64,000 nucleotides of DNA from Actinomadura sp. J1-007 (GTDB taxonomy: Bacteria > Actinomycetota > Actinomycetes > Streptosporangiales > Streptosporangiaceae): the NCBI RefSeq assembly GCF_009793335.1, contig NZ_WING01000001.1, forward strand, positions 6,882,001 to 6,946,000. The letters are read 5' to 3'. Made by a program: the position numbers and the translations under genes. Numbering within the stretch: position 1 is the first letter of the stretch; the number at the start of each line of letters is the position of its first letter. Below, piece after piece: positions 42,728 to 54,423 of this stretch. The notes beneath the pieces are model-generated. The model ran no database searches. It was not told the origin of the DNA and saw only the letters and a list, made by a program, of their open reading frames with translations.

Positions 42728-45700
42728 ATGAAGAGCTTCCCGGTGCCGCAGGCACGCACGCACGATCGGTTGGAACGGTCTCTCCCGCCGCTCGTCCCGA
42801 ATTCCCAGAGGCTCGTCACGCCATTGAGCTTCCAGCAGGAACGGCTCTGGCCCGACGGCGGCACGCGCCCCGCGCGCGTCGCCGTCCGCGTCCGGGGCCC
42901 GTTCGCCGCGGACCTCCTGCGCGGCGCGGTCGCCGAGCTCGTCCGGCGGCACGAGGTGCTGCGGACGACCTGCCGCGAGATCGACGGCTGGCCGCGGCAG
43001 GAGCCGCACCCGCCCGGCACGCCCGCCGCCGTCGCAGTCACCGAGACCGGTCCCGGCCCGCTCGCCCCGGACGAGCGGGACGCCGGGCTGGACGACCTGG
43101 TCCGCGCCGCCGCGCGCGAGCCGTTCGACCTGGGCCGGCTCCCGCTCGTGCGCTGGACGGTCGCGCGGCTCGGCCCCGACGACCACGCGGTCGTCCTGGT
43201 GGCGCACCGCGCGATCCTGGACGCGCGGTCCGCCGTCCTGCTGCTCCGCGAGGCGGCCTCCCTCTACGGCGCCGCAGGCCCCGCCGGGGTCCGTCCGGAG
43301 GACCGCGCTCCGCCGCGCCGCAGGCCGCCGCGCCGCGCGTCCAGTACGGCGACTACGCGGCCTGGCAGCGCGACGCCCTCTCCTCACCGGCGATGCGCGC
43401 GCAGCTCGCCCGCCTGCGCCGGACGCTCGCCGACCCGCCGCCGCCCCTGGAGCTGCCGGTCCGCACTGCCCCGGCCGCCCCGTCCGCGCAACCCGGTCCC
43501 CGGCACGGGCTCGTGGTCGAGGATCTCCCCGCCGGGCTCATGGACGCCCTCCACGACCTCGCCCGCGCCGAGGGCACCGAGCCGTTCGCCATCGCGTTCG
43601 CCGCGTTCGCGGCGCTGCTCCACCGGTACGGCGGCGCGACCGACCTCCGGGTGGCCACGCCGGTGACCAAGCTGCCCGGGGACGGCGCGGACGGCCTGCT
43701 CGGCGCGCTCGCCGACCCCGTCGTGCTGCGTTGCGACCTCGGCGGCGACCCGTCCTTCCGCGAGCTGGCCGGACGGGCCGCGGCCGCCGTCCGCGAGGCG
43801 CGCGCCGTCCGCGACTACCCCTACTGCGAGCTGGCCAGGCTCCTGGCCAGGCGCGGCGGCGGCACGCTCGCGCACGCGACGTTCGCGCTGGACGGCGGCG
43901 ATCCCGCGCGGCCGGGCCCCATCGACTTCGGCGGCTTGCCCGCGACGTTCGCCGGGCACGTCGTCGAGCCCGCCGACACCGCCCTCAACGTCGTCACGGC
44001 CCCCGGCGCCCTGCTGTGGGAGTACGACGCGACCGCCTTCGACGCCGACGACGTCGCGCGGATGGCCGAGAGCCACGCGACGCTCCTGCGCGCGGCGCTC
44101 GACGCACCCGCGACCAGGGTGTCCGGGCTGCCGGTCCTCGGGGGACCCAGCGGGAGCGCGTGCTGTCCGGATGGGCGCGCGGCCCGCGAGGCCCGCGTCC
44201 CGGCGCGGGCGCGCCGCCGTTCGTGCACGTCGCGGTCGGCGAGCAGGCTCGCCGCACGCCTTCGGCCGTCGCGCTGCGCGACGGCGACCTGAGCCTGACC
44301 TACGGTGAGCTGGACGAGCAGGCCGAACGCGTCGCCGCCCGCCTCCGGCAGCTCGGCGCCCGTCCCGATGCCGTCGTGGGCGTGCTGCTCCCGCGCGGCA
44401 TCCCCCTGGCGGTGGCCGAGCTCGGCGTGCTGAGGAGCGGCGCCGCCTACCTGCCGCTGGACCCCGGGCACCCGGCCGAACGGCTCGCGTTCCTCTGCCG
44501 CGACGCCGGCGCCGCGCACGTGATCACCACCGACGCGCGGGCGTCCCGCGTCCCGGGCGGCGCGCGGGCGCTCCCGATCGACGCCATGCTGGCGCACCCC
44601 GTCGCGGCGCCCGCCGATCCGCCCGCGCCGCTCTCGCCGCGCAACCTGGCGTACGTCATGTACACCTCCGGCTCCACCGGGACGCCGAAGGGCGTGGCGG
44701 TCGAGCACGCCGCGCTCGCCAACTTCACCGCCTGGTACCGGGAGGAGTACGGCGTGGCCCCCGGCGACCGCCTCGCGATGGTCAACGCGCCGGGCTTCGA
44801 CGGCTCGATCACGGACCTGTGGCCCGCGCTCACCGCCGGGGCCGCCGTGCACGTGCCCGACGCGTCCGCCCGCCTGTCCCCGGACCGCCTCCAGGCGTGG
44901 CTGGTCGCCGAACGGATCGCCACGCTCTTCCTCACCACGGCCCTCGCCGAACCGCTGCTCGCGCTCGACTGGCCCGACGCCGTCCGCCTGCGGGCGCTCC
45001 AGACGGGCGGCGAGGTGTTCCGGAGCCGCCCCGGCCCGGACCTGCCGTTCCGGGTGGACCTGGCGTACGGCCCGACCGAGGGCACGGTGTTCGCCACCGT
45101 CGGGACCGTCGCCCCCGCCGACCCGTCCGCCCCCGCCGCCCCGCCCGGCGCGGCGCGCGCGGAAGCTCCCGACATCGGCGTGCCCGTCGCGGGCGCGGTC
45201 GTCCGCGTGCTGGACGCGGCGATGCGGCCCGTCCCGCCCGGCGTGCGCGGCGAGCTGTACCTCGGCGGGCCCGGCCTCGCGCGCGGCTACCTCGGGCGGC
45301 CGGGCCTGACGGCCGAACGGTTCGTGCCCGACCCGTTCGCCGTCGAGCCGGGCGGGCGGCTCTACCGGACGGGCGACGTGGTGCGGGTCCGTACGGACGG
45401 CAGGCTCGACTTCGTCGGCCGCACGGACGCGCAGGTGAAGCTGCGCGGCAACCGGATCGAGCCCGGCGAGATCGAGGCGGCGCTGTGCCGCCATCCCGCG
45501 ATCGGGCAGGCGCACGTCGCCGCCCGCGACGACGGCCCGGGAGGGGAGCGGCGGCTGGTCGCCTACCTGGTGCCGCGCAACGGCCACGCGACCCCGCCGC
45601 CCGCCGAGGTCCGGCGGCACCTCGAACGCGGGCTCCCCGCGTTCATGGTGCCCTCGGCCTGCGTCCCGCTCGCCCGGCTGCCGCTCACCGCCAACGGCAA

Positions 45701-46123
45701 GGTGGACGCGGACGCCCTGCCCGCCCCCGGGGCCCCGGCCCGCGAGCCGCGCGACGCGCCGGAGGTCCCGGCGACGCCGACCGAGCGCGCCGTGGCCGCG
45801 ATCTGGTCGGACGTGCTGGAGCTGCCCGAGGTCGGCGTCGCCGACAACTTCTTCGACCTCGGCGGGCATTCGATGCTGGTCTACCGCGTCCGCGACCGCC
45901 TGGTGGAACGGCTCGGCCACAGCCCGCCGATCATCGACTTCTTCCAGTACCCGACGGTCCGCGCCCTGGCCCGCCACATCGACGGAACGGGCCCGTCCGC
46001 CGCGGCCCCGGACGCCCCGGACGCCCCGGACGCGGAGGGCACGGACGCGGACGGCGGACGGCAGCGGGGCCTCGCCCGGCTGGAGCGGCGGCGCGCGCGG
46101 CGCGCGGGCACGGAAGGGACGCA

Positions 46124-46127
<4 letters not shown>
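42728..46127 (+). CDS. NRPS: degenerate C, A, T; frameshifted at ~43290-43325 and at 44140-44144
   Basis: Three frames join into one ~1133-residue protein. The C domain opens LTPLSFQQERLW. Its catalytic HHxxxDG is AHRAILDA (~residue 158): the second His is Arg and the Gly is Ala, so it is probably inactive. The frame changes before QYGDYAAWQRD, and again in the five-G run at 44140-44144 (VLGG to TQRERVLSGW); each is fixed by one base. The A domain has YVMYTSGSTGTPKG, AYGPTEGTVF, YRTGDVV and NGKVDADAL. The specificity string reads DGTFQGAVFK, which I cannot assign. T has DNFFDLGGHSMLVYR. The stop overlaps the PKS GTG (GTGA). It probably supplies the second amino acid, with peptide bond formation by the C domain at the end of NRPS1. 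Confidence 0.85.
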
Positions 46128-48729
<2,602 letters not shown>

Positions 48730-48733
<4 letters not shown>

Positions 48734-49581
48734 GCGAACGGACCGGACGGCACGCCGCCCCCGCTGGCCGTACCCCGCCCGGCGGGGCCTGGCTGGTCGG
48801 CCGCCCGCCCCGCGCGGGCGCGGCCGTGCGCCTCTACTGCTTCCCGCACGCCGGGGGTGCGCCCGGCGAGTTCGTGCGCTGGTCCGACGACCTGCCGGGC
48901 GCGCGGGTCCGCGCGGTGCAGGCTCCGGGCCGCGCCTCGCGCCTGTTCGAACGGCCGCTCACTCGGATGGCCGACCTCGTGGACGGCGCCGTCCGGGCGA
49001 TCGAGAGCGAACGGGCGGCGGGAGGCGAAGGGGAGCGCGCCGTCGAACGGCGCGTCGCGTTCTTCGGCCACAGCCTCGGCGCGCTCGTGGCGTTCGAGGT
49101 CGCGCGGGCGCTGGAGGCGCGCGGCGCGCCGGGCCCGGACGTGCTCGTGGTGTCGGCCTGCCCCGCGCCGCCGTCCGCGGAGTCGTCCGCCCACGCGTCC
49201 TGCGCCGGCGGCACCGCCCTGCACCTGCTGCGCGACCTCGACCTGCTGAGGGAGGTCGAGCGGCGGTGGGGCCCGCTGCCGGGGGAGGTGCGCTCGGACC
49301 CGGAGCTGCTGGCGTTCACGCTGCACGGGTTCCGCGCGGACCTGGAGGTGGTCGAGACGTACCGGTACGTCCCCGGGCCCCCGCTGCGCTGCGCGGTCAT
49401 CGCGATCGGCGGCACCGGCGACCCGGTCGCCGCGGGGATGGACGGGTGGCGCGCGCACACCTCCGGTCCGTTCGCCCGGCACGCGGTGCCCGGCGGCCAC
49501 TTCCACTTCCGCGAGCGGCGCGGCGAGGTGCTGCGCCTGCTGCACGACGCGATCACCGACGGCGAGGGACGGCCCGCATGA
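48730..49581 (+). CDS. Type II thioesterase
   Basis: The 283-residue alpha/beta hydrolase has LYCFPHAGGAPGEFVRWSDDLP (oxyanion region), VQAPGR, GHSLGALVAFEVARAL (nucleophile Ser), a late Asp region (IAIGGTGDPVA) and GGHFHF (catalytic His). Type II thioesterases remove blocked or mis-loaded acyl groups from carrier proteins. Because no releasing TE domain is seen in NRPS1, NRPS2 or the PKS, it might also release the product. ATGA overlaps link it to the PKS upstream and the dehydrogenase downstream. Confidence 0.93.
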
Positions 49582-50435
49582 AACGGATCGGCGTGGTCGG
49601 CGCGGGAACGATGGGCGCCGGCGTCTCCCAGCTCTTCGCGGCGGCGGGCCACGAGGTGGTGCTCGTGGACGTCGAGGCGTCCGCGCTGGACCGGGCCCGC
49701 GAGGCGATCGCGCGCGGCGTCCGGCTGATGCCGCTCGTCCGCCCGGCCGAGCCGCGCCGCGACCCGGACGAGGTGGTCGGCCGCGTCCGGTTCACCACCG
49801 ACCTGGAGGAGCTGCGCGCAGCCGACCGCGTCGTGGAGAACGTCACGGAGAAGTGGGAGGTCAAGCGCCGCCTGTACCCCGAGCTGGACCGGATCTGCCC
49901 GCCGGGCGCGACGTTCGGCGTGAACACCTCGGCGATCCCGATCACCCGGATCGCGGCGCTCACCCGCCGTCCCGCCGACGTCGTCGGCACGCACTTCATG
50001 AACCCGGCCCCGCTGAAGCCGACCGTCGAGGTCATCCGCGGCTTCCACACCTCCGACCGGACCGTCGAGCTCACCCGCGAGCTGCTCGCCGGGGCCGGGA
50101 GGGACTGCGTCGTCGTCAGCGACTCGCCGGGGTTCGTCACCAACCGGGTCATGATGCTGACGGTCAACGAGGCGGTCTTCCTCCTGCACGAGGGCGTCTC
50201 GACCGCGGGCGACGTCGACCGGCTGTTCAAGGAGTGCTTCGGGCACGCGATGGGCCCCCTGGAGACCGCCGACCTGATCGGGCTCGACACGGTCCTGTAC
50301 TCGCTGGAGGTCCTGTACGGCGAGCTCAACGAGTCCAAGTACCGGCCCTGCACGCTGCTGCGCGCGATGGTCGACGCGGGGCTGCTCGGCCGCAAGTCCG
50401 GCCGGGGCTTCCACACCTACGAGGAGGGCCGATGA
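49578..50435 (+). CDS. 3-Hydroxyacyl-CoA (3-hydroxybutyryl-CoA) dehydrogenase-like enzyme, extender-unit type
   Basis: The 285-residue protein has N-terminal NAD motif IGVVGAGTMGAGVSQLFAAAGHEVVLVDVE, catalytic region ENVTEKWEVKRRLYPELD, NTSAIPITRIAA, GTHFMNPAPLKPTVEVIRG, and C-terminal SPGFVTNRVMMLTVNEAVFLLHEGV and GPLETADLIGLDT. It matches the FkbK/ZmaG-type enzymes that oxidise the C3 hydroxyl of ACP-bound glycerate or serine for methoxy-, hydroxy- or aminomalonyl-ACP. It is followed at once by a free ACP and an acyl-CoA dehydrogenase, and no FkbH (glycerate loader) is seen, which favours serine as substrate. It overlaps both neighbours by four bases. Confidence 0.92.
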   Translation: MKRIGVVGAGTMGAGVSQLFAAAGHEVVLVDVEASALDRAREAIARGVRLMPLVRPAEPRRDPDEVVGRVRFTTDLEELRAADRVVENVTEKWEVKRRLYPELDRICPPGATFGVNTSAIPITRIAALTRRPADVVGTHFMNPAPLKPTVEVIRGFHTSDRTVELTRELLAGAGRDCVVVSDSPGFVTNRVMMLTVNEAVFLLHEGVSTAGDVDRLFKECFGHAMGPLETADLIGLDTVLYSLEVLYGELNESKYRPCTLLRAMVDAGLLGRKSGRGFHTYEEGR

Positions 50436-50704
50436 ACGACGCGGAACGGGAGTCGGTGCGCGAGTTCGTCTCGCGGCACGTGAACGGCCGGAAGATCGGC
50501 GACGCGGAGGACCTGTTCGCGAGCGGGTACGTCAACTCGCTGTTCGCCGTGCAGCTCGTCATGTGGATCGAGCGGACGTTCGACATGCCGATGGAGGGGA
50601 CCGACCTCGACTTCGCCAACATCCGCTCGGTCGAGGCGATCGGGGCGTTCGTTGACCGCAAGCGGGCCGCCCTGGCGGGAGGTGGCGGGTGGACTTCGAC
50701 CTGA
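50432..50704 (+). CDS. Free acyl carrier protein of the extender-unit pathway
   Basis: The 90-residue carrier protein has the phosphopantetheine site LFASGYVNSLFAVQLVMWIE (Ser36), with NSL instead of the common DSL. Helix 3/4 sequence MPMEGTDLDFANIRSVEAIGAFVDRK follows. It resembles the FkbJ/ZmaH-type ACPs on which methoxymalonyl or aminomalonyl units are built. It overlaps the dehydrogenase upstream by four bases and the acyl-CoA dehydrogenase by 16, so the cassette is tightly coupled. Confidence 0.93.
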   Translation: MNDAERESVREFVSRHVNGRKIGDAEDLFASGYVNSLFAVQLVMWIERTFDMPMEGTDLDFANIRSVEAIGAFVDRKRAALAGGGGWTST

Positions 50705-51924
50705 CCCCCGAGCAGCGCGGGCTGAGGCGGGAGACGATCGCGTTCGCCCAGGCCGAGCTGGGCGCGGGGACCGAGGAGGACGACCGCGCCTCGCGCTTCC
50801 CCGCCGCCGACTGGGCCCGCTGCGCCGAGCACGGCGTGCTCGGCTGGCCCGTGCCCGTCCGGTACGGCGGGCGCGGCCTCGACCCGCTCACCACGATGAT
50901 CGCGCTGGAGGCGCTCGGCTACGGCTGCCGCGACAACGGCCTGGTCTTCGCCGTCAACAACCACCTGTGGGGCTGCGCGATCTACCTGCTGCTGCACGGG
51001 ACGCAGGAGCAGAAGACCCGCTACCTCAAGCCGATGTGCGACGGGGAGCTGGTCGGCGCGCACGCCCTGTCCGAGCCCGACGCCGGGTCCGACGTGCTCG
51101 GCCTGCGCACCACGGCCGAACGGGACGGCGACCACTACGTCCTGAACGGCACGAAGTGGTTCGTCAGCAACGGCCCGGTCGCGGACGTGTTCGTGGTGCT
51201 CGCACGGACGGGCGGCGACGCGCCCGGCGACGGCGCGCCGGGCGACGGCGCGCCCGGCGGCGCGCCGGGCGGCGGCCGGCCCCAGGACCGGCTCTCGGCG
51301 TTCCTCGTCACCGCCGACCTGCCCGGCGTCCGCAGGACCCGCGAGTTCACCAAGCTCGGGCTGCGGACGACCCCGATGGGCGCGGTCGAGTTCGACGGCG
51401 CCCGCGTCCCGGCCGCGAACCTGATCGGCCGGGAGGGCGCGGGTTACGCGATCTTCAACGCCACCATCGAGTGGGAGCGGGCGTTCATGTTCGCCGGGCA
51501 CCTCGGGGTGATGGAGCGGCTGCTGGAGGGCGCGGTCGCGCACGCGTCGTCGCGCCGCCAGTTCGGCCGCCCGATCGGCGGGTTCCAGGCCGTCGCGCAT
51601 GAGATCGCCGACATGAAGATCCGGCTGGAGCTGGCCCGGCTGATCCTCTACCGGGTCGGCTGGCTGAAGCGCGAGCGGCGCCTCGCCCTCCAGGACGCGA
51701 CGATCGCCAAGATCTTCGTCAGCGAGAGCCTCGTCCAGACCGCGATGGCGGCGGTGCGGGTGCACGGCGCCCGCGGCTACCTGGAGGGGTTCGAGCTCGA
51801 ACGCGAGCTGCGCGACGCGCTCGGCGGCCCCATCTTCGCCGGGACGTCGGCGGTGCAGCGCGGCATCCTCGCCGAGCTGCTCGGCCTGCGCGGCGTCCTG
51901 TCCGGCGACCCGGAAGGCCGGTGA
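50689..51924 (+). CDS. Acyl-CoA dehydrogenase family protein, extender-unit type
   Basis: The 411-residue flavoprotein has HALSEPDAGSDVLGLRTTAERDGDHYVLNGTKWFVSNG (FAD/substrate region), TPMGAVEFDGARVPAANLIGREGAGY, RRQFGRPIGGFQAVAHEIADMKIRLELAR and GTSAVQRGILAELLGL. In methoxymalonyl/aminomalonyl pathways such enzymes oxidise the ACP-bound C3 aldehyde to the carboxylate. A low-complexity Gly/Ala/Pro insert (repeats of GDGAP, nt ~51210-51290) sits in a surface loop. GTG at 50689 has GGGAGG within the ACP gene. Confidence 0.92.
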   Translation: MDFDLTPEQRGLRRETIAFAQAELGAGTEEDDRASRFPAADWARCAEHGVLGWPVPVRYGGRGLDPLTTMIALEALGYGCRDNGLVFAVNNHLWGCAIYLLLHGTQEQKTRYLKPMCDGELVGAHALSEPDAGSDVLGLRTTAERDGDHYVLNGTKWFVSNGPVADVFVVLARTGGDAPGDGAPGDGAPGGAPGGGRPQDRLSAFLVTADLPGVRRTREFTKLGLRTTPMGAVEFDGARVPAANLIGREGAGYAIFNATIEWERAFMFAGHLGVMERLLEGAVAHASSRRQFGRPIGGFQAVAHEIADMKIRLELARLILYRVGWLKRERRLALQDATIAKIFVSESLVQTAMAAVRVHGARGYLEGFELERELRDALGGPIFAGTSAVQRGILAELLGLRGVLSGDPEGR

Positions 51925-51928
51925 GCCC

Positions 51929-53143
51929 GTGAGCGAGACGACCGCCGCCCGCACGCACGTGATCGGCCTGGACCCGCCCGTCCCGCGCACGCACGCGGAC
52001 GAGCTGGCCACGCGGGTGTTCTTCGTGTCGGAGAGCATCGAGGACTTCGCGCTCGTCCCGTCCGAGGCGGGCATCGGCGCGGTGCGGGTCACCGTGCGGG
52101 ACGGCGCGGACCCCGGCGACCTGGCACGCAAGCTCCGCTACGTCGTGGCGAACGACGTGCTCGGGCAGCGGCGCGCCGAGCCGAAGGTGGTGTGGCGCGG
52201 GACGGCGTCCGGGCCGCCCGCGCGGGACGTGTTCGGCGACCTGCTGCGCCGGGGCGCGGCCTGGGAGGCGGGGGAGGGGCAGATCGGCGTCGGCGAGCCG
52301 GTCCTGTCGCTGATGGACCGCCTGGACGCCCGGATCCGCTCGCTCGCCGTGGCGGAGTTCGGGGCGGTCGAGCACCGGTACCCGACGCTGATCCCCACGG
52401 CCGCGATGCGGCGCTGCGGGTACTTCCAGTCGTTCCCGCAGCTCATGATGTTCGTCTCGCGGCTGCACGGCGACGTGGACGCCTACCGCGGGTTCCTCGG
52501 CGAGATCGCGGACGGAGGCGACCCGGCGGAGGCGCTGCGCTCCCGGGCGGGCGGCGCCGACCACTGCCTGCCGCCCACGATGTGCTTCCACACCTACCAC
52601 CGGTTCGCCGACGCGCCGCTGCCCGGCGGGGCGCTCACGGTCACCTCGCGCGGCAAGTCGTTCCGGTACGAGGCGCGCTACCGCCGGTCGCTGGAACGCC
52701 TGTGGGACTTCACGATCAGGGAGGTCGTCCTGCTCGGCCCCCGCGCCCGGGTCCTCGCCGACCGCCGCCGCCTCATGGAGCGCGCGTGGGACCTGATGGA
52801 CGAGCTCGGCCTCGGCGGGCGGTGCGAGGTCGCCAACGACCCGTTCTTCGCGGACGCCGGCACGGCCGAACGGGTCTGGTCGCAGCACCTGCTGGAGCTG
52901 AAGTACGAGCTGCGCCTCCCGCTGGACGCCGAACGCGACGTCGCGGTCTGCTCGTTCAACTTCCACGACCGGTTCTTCGGGGAGTCGTTCGGCATCGGCG
53001 CTGAGGAGGGCGGCGAGGAGGGGGCCGTGCACACCTCCTGCGCGGGCTTCGGGCTGGAACGCCTCGCCTACGCCTTCCTGTGCCGTCACGGCGCGGAGCC
53101 GTCCGCCTGGCCCGCCGGAGTCCGGAAGGCGATCGAGTGGTGA
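51929..53143 (+). CDS. Amino acid:[carrier protein] ligase, atypical seryl-tRNA synthetase-like class II core
   Basis: The 404-residue class II synthetase core lacks a clear tRNA-binding N-terminal arm. Motif 2 is SFRYEARYRRSLERLWDFTIREVV (FRxE, ~248) and motif 3 is AGFGLERLAYAF (~372). Three likely zinc ligands match atypical archaeal-type SerRS: Cys in LPPTMCFHTYHRF (~219), Glu in FRYE, and Cys in HTSCAGFG (~369). Homologues without the tRNA arm charge glycine or alanine onto carrier proteins. Here it sits 3' of a free ACP and two dehydrogenases that need a 3-hydroxyl substrate, so I infer it loads serine on that ACP. It is not the housekeeping SerRS, given its size and context. GTG start; GTGA overlap with the AT gene. 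Confidence 0.85.
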   Translation: MSETTAARTHVIGLDPPVPRTHADELATRVFFVSESIEDFALVPSEAGIGAVRVTVRDGADPGDLARKLRYVVANDVLGQRRAEPKVVWRGTASGPPARDVFGDLLRRGAAWEAGEGQIGVGEPVLSLMDRLDARIRSLAVAEFGAVEHRYPTLIPTAAMRRCGYFQSFPQLMMFVSRLHGDVDAYRGFLGEIADGGDPAEALRSRAGGADHCLPPTMCFHTYHRFADAPLPGGALTVTSRGKSFRYEARYRRSLERLWDFTIREVVLLGPRARVLADRRRLMERAWDLMDELGLGGRCEVANDPFFADAGTAERVWSQHLLELKYELRLPLDAERDVAVCSFNFHDRFFGESFGIGAEEGGEEGAVHTSCAGFGLERLAYAFLCRHGAEPSAWPAGVRKAIEW

Positions 53144-54423
53144 CGCCGCGCCTGTACGCGTTCTCGGCGTCGACCCCGCAGGCGCTGGAGGCCGAGACCA
53201 AGGACCTGGCCGAACGGCTGGAGACGGGCCTCCCGCCCCGGGCGGTCCGCCGCGACCTGCCGTACCGCCGCGCCGTCGTCGCGACCGACCCCGCCGACGC
53301 GGCGCGCAGCCTGCGCGGGGACGGCCCGTGCGAGGTGTTCAGCTCGGACGGCGCGCGGGCGCGGAACATCGTGTTCCTGTTCTCCGGGGTCGGCGACCAG
53401 TACCCGGGGATGGCGGCGGGGCTGTACCGGTACCTGCCGCGCTTCCGCGAGGAGCTGGACCGGTGCCTGGTCCGGCTGCGGTCCGAGATCGGCACCGACC
53501 TGCACGCCGTCCTGTATCCGGAAGAACCGGACCGGATACAGCAAAGCGGGGCGGGCGGCGGGCGCGCGGGAGCGCCCGACCTGGCCGCGCTGTTCGACCG
53601 GCGGGCGTCCACGCAGCCGATCCACCGGACGCGCGTCGCCCAGCCCCTCGCGTTCGCCACGCAGTACGCCCTCGCGCGCACGTTCACCATGCTCGGCGTC
53701 GCGCCGACCGCGCTGGTCGGCTACAGCGTCGGCGAGTACGTCGCCGCCTGCGCGGCCGGCGTCATCCGGCCCCACGACGCGCTCCGCCTGATCGGCTACC
53801 GCGCCCGGCTCGTGGACGGCCTGCCGCCGGGCGCCATGCTCGCCGTCCTCGCGGGCCCGGACGCGATCGCCCCGTACCTCGCGGACGGCGACGTCACTGT
53901 GGCCGCGCTGGACGGCCCCGGCCTGACCGTCCTCGCCGGGCCGCCCGGACCGGTCGAGCGCGCCGCGCGCCGCCTCGCGGACGCGGAGATCGCCTGCCGC
54001 CGCCTCGCGACCGGCCACGCGTTCCACTCGCCGATGATGGCGCCGGTCGAGGAGCCGCTCCGGGAGGCGCTCACCGCGATCCCGCTGCACCCGCCCGCCA
54101 TCCCGTTCCCCTCGAACGTCACCGGGACCTGGATCACCGACGCCGAGGCGACCGATCCGGCGTACTGGGCCCGGCACCTCAGCACGCCCATCCGGTTCGC
54201 CGAGGCGCTGGACGCGCTGGGCGGCCTCGCCCGGCCCGTCACCATCGAGCTCGGGCCCGGCCGCACCCTGACCGGCCTCGCCACCCACGACGGCCCGAAG
54301 CTGCGCACGCTCCCCGGCGTCTTCGAGAGCCGCACCGACCTGGAGATCACGCTCGCCGCACTCGGCCGCCTGTGGGCGTCCGGCACCGACCTCGCCTGGT
54401 CCGAGCTCAGGGAGCTGCCATGA
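53140..54423 (+). CDS. Discrete (trans-acting) acyltransferase for the PKS
   Basis: The 427-residue protein is a KS-AT-type linker plus a complete AT domain. VFLFSGVGDQYPGMAAGLYRYLP replaces the usual FPGQG region. The nucleophile is Ser196 in VGYSVGEYVAACAAG; GYRARL holds the carboxylate-binding Arg; and the catalytic His lies in ATGHAFHSPMM. It looks like an AT lifted from a modular PKS. Beside the extender cassette and a PKS with a dead AT, it most likely moves aminomalonyl (or a related unit) from the free ACP to the PKS ACP, as ZmaF-like enzymes do. Overlaps of four bases on both sides. Confidence 0.92.
   Translation: MTPRLYAFSASTPQALEAETKDLAERLETGLPPRAVRRDLPYRRAVVATDPADAARSLRGDGPCEVFSSDGARARNIVFLFSGVGDQYPGMAAGLYRYLPRFREELDRCLVRLRSEIGTDLHAVLYPEEPDRIQQSGAGGGRAGAPDLAALFDRRASTQPIHRTRVAQPLAFATQYALARTFTMLGVAPTALVGYSVGEYVAACAAGVIRPHDALRLIGYRARLVDGLPPGAMLAVLAGPDAIAPYLADGDVTVAALDGPGLTVLAGPPGPVERAARRLADAEIACRRLATGHAFHSPMMAPVEEPLREALTAIPLHPPAIPFPSNVTGTWITDAEATDPAYWARHLSTPIRFAEALDALGGLARPVTIELGPGRTLTGLATHDGPKLRTLPGVFESRTDLEITLAALGRLWASGTDLAWSELRELP

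Noticed and set aside
49578..51924. Methoxymalonyl-ACP pathway
   Set aside because: The FkbH-type glycerate loader and a free extender O-methyltransferase are absent, while an amino acid ligase is present. Kept only as a secondary possibility.
51929..53143. Housekeeping seryl-tRNA synthetase
   Set aside because: It is too short, lacks the tRNA-binding arm, and is translationally coupled to an acyltransferase in a biosynthetic operon.
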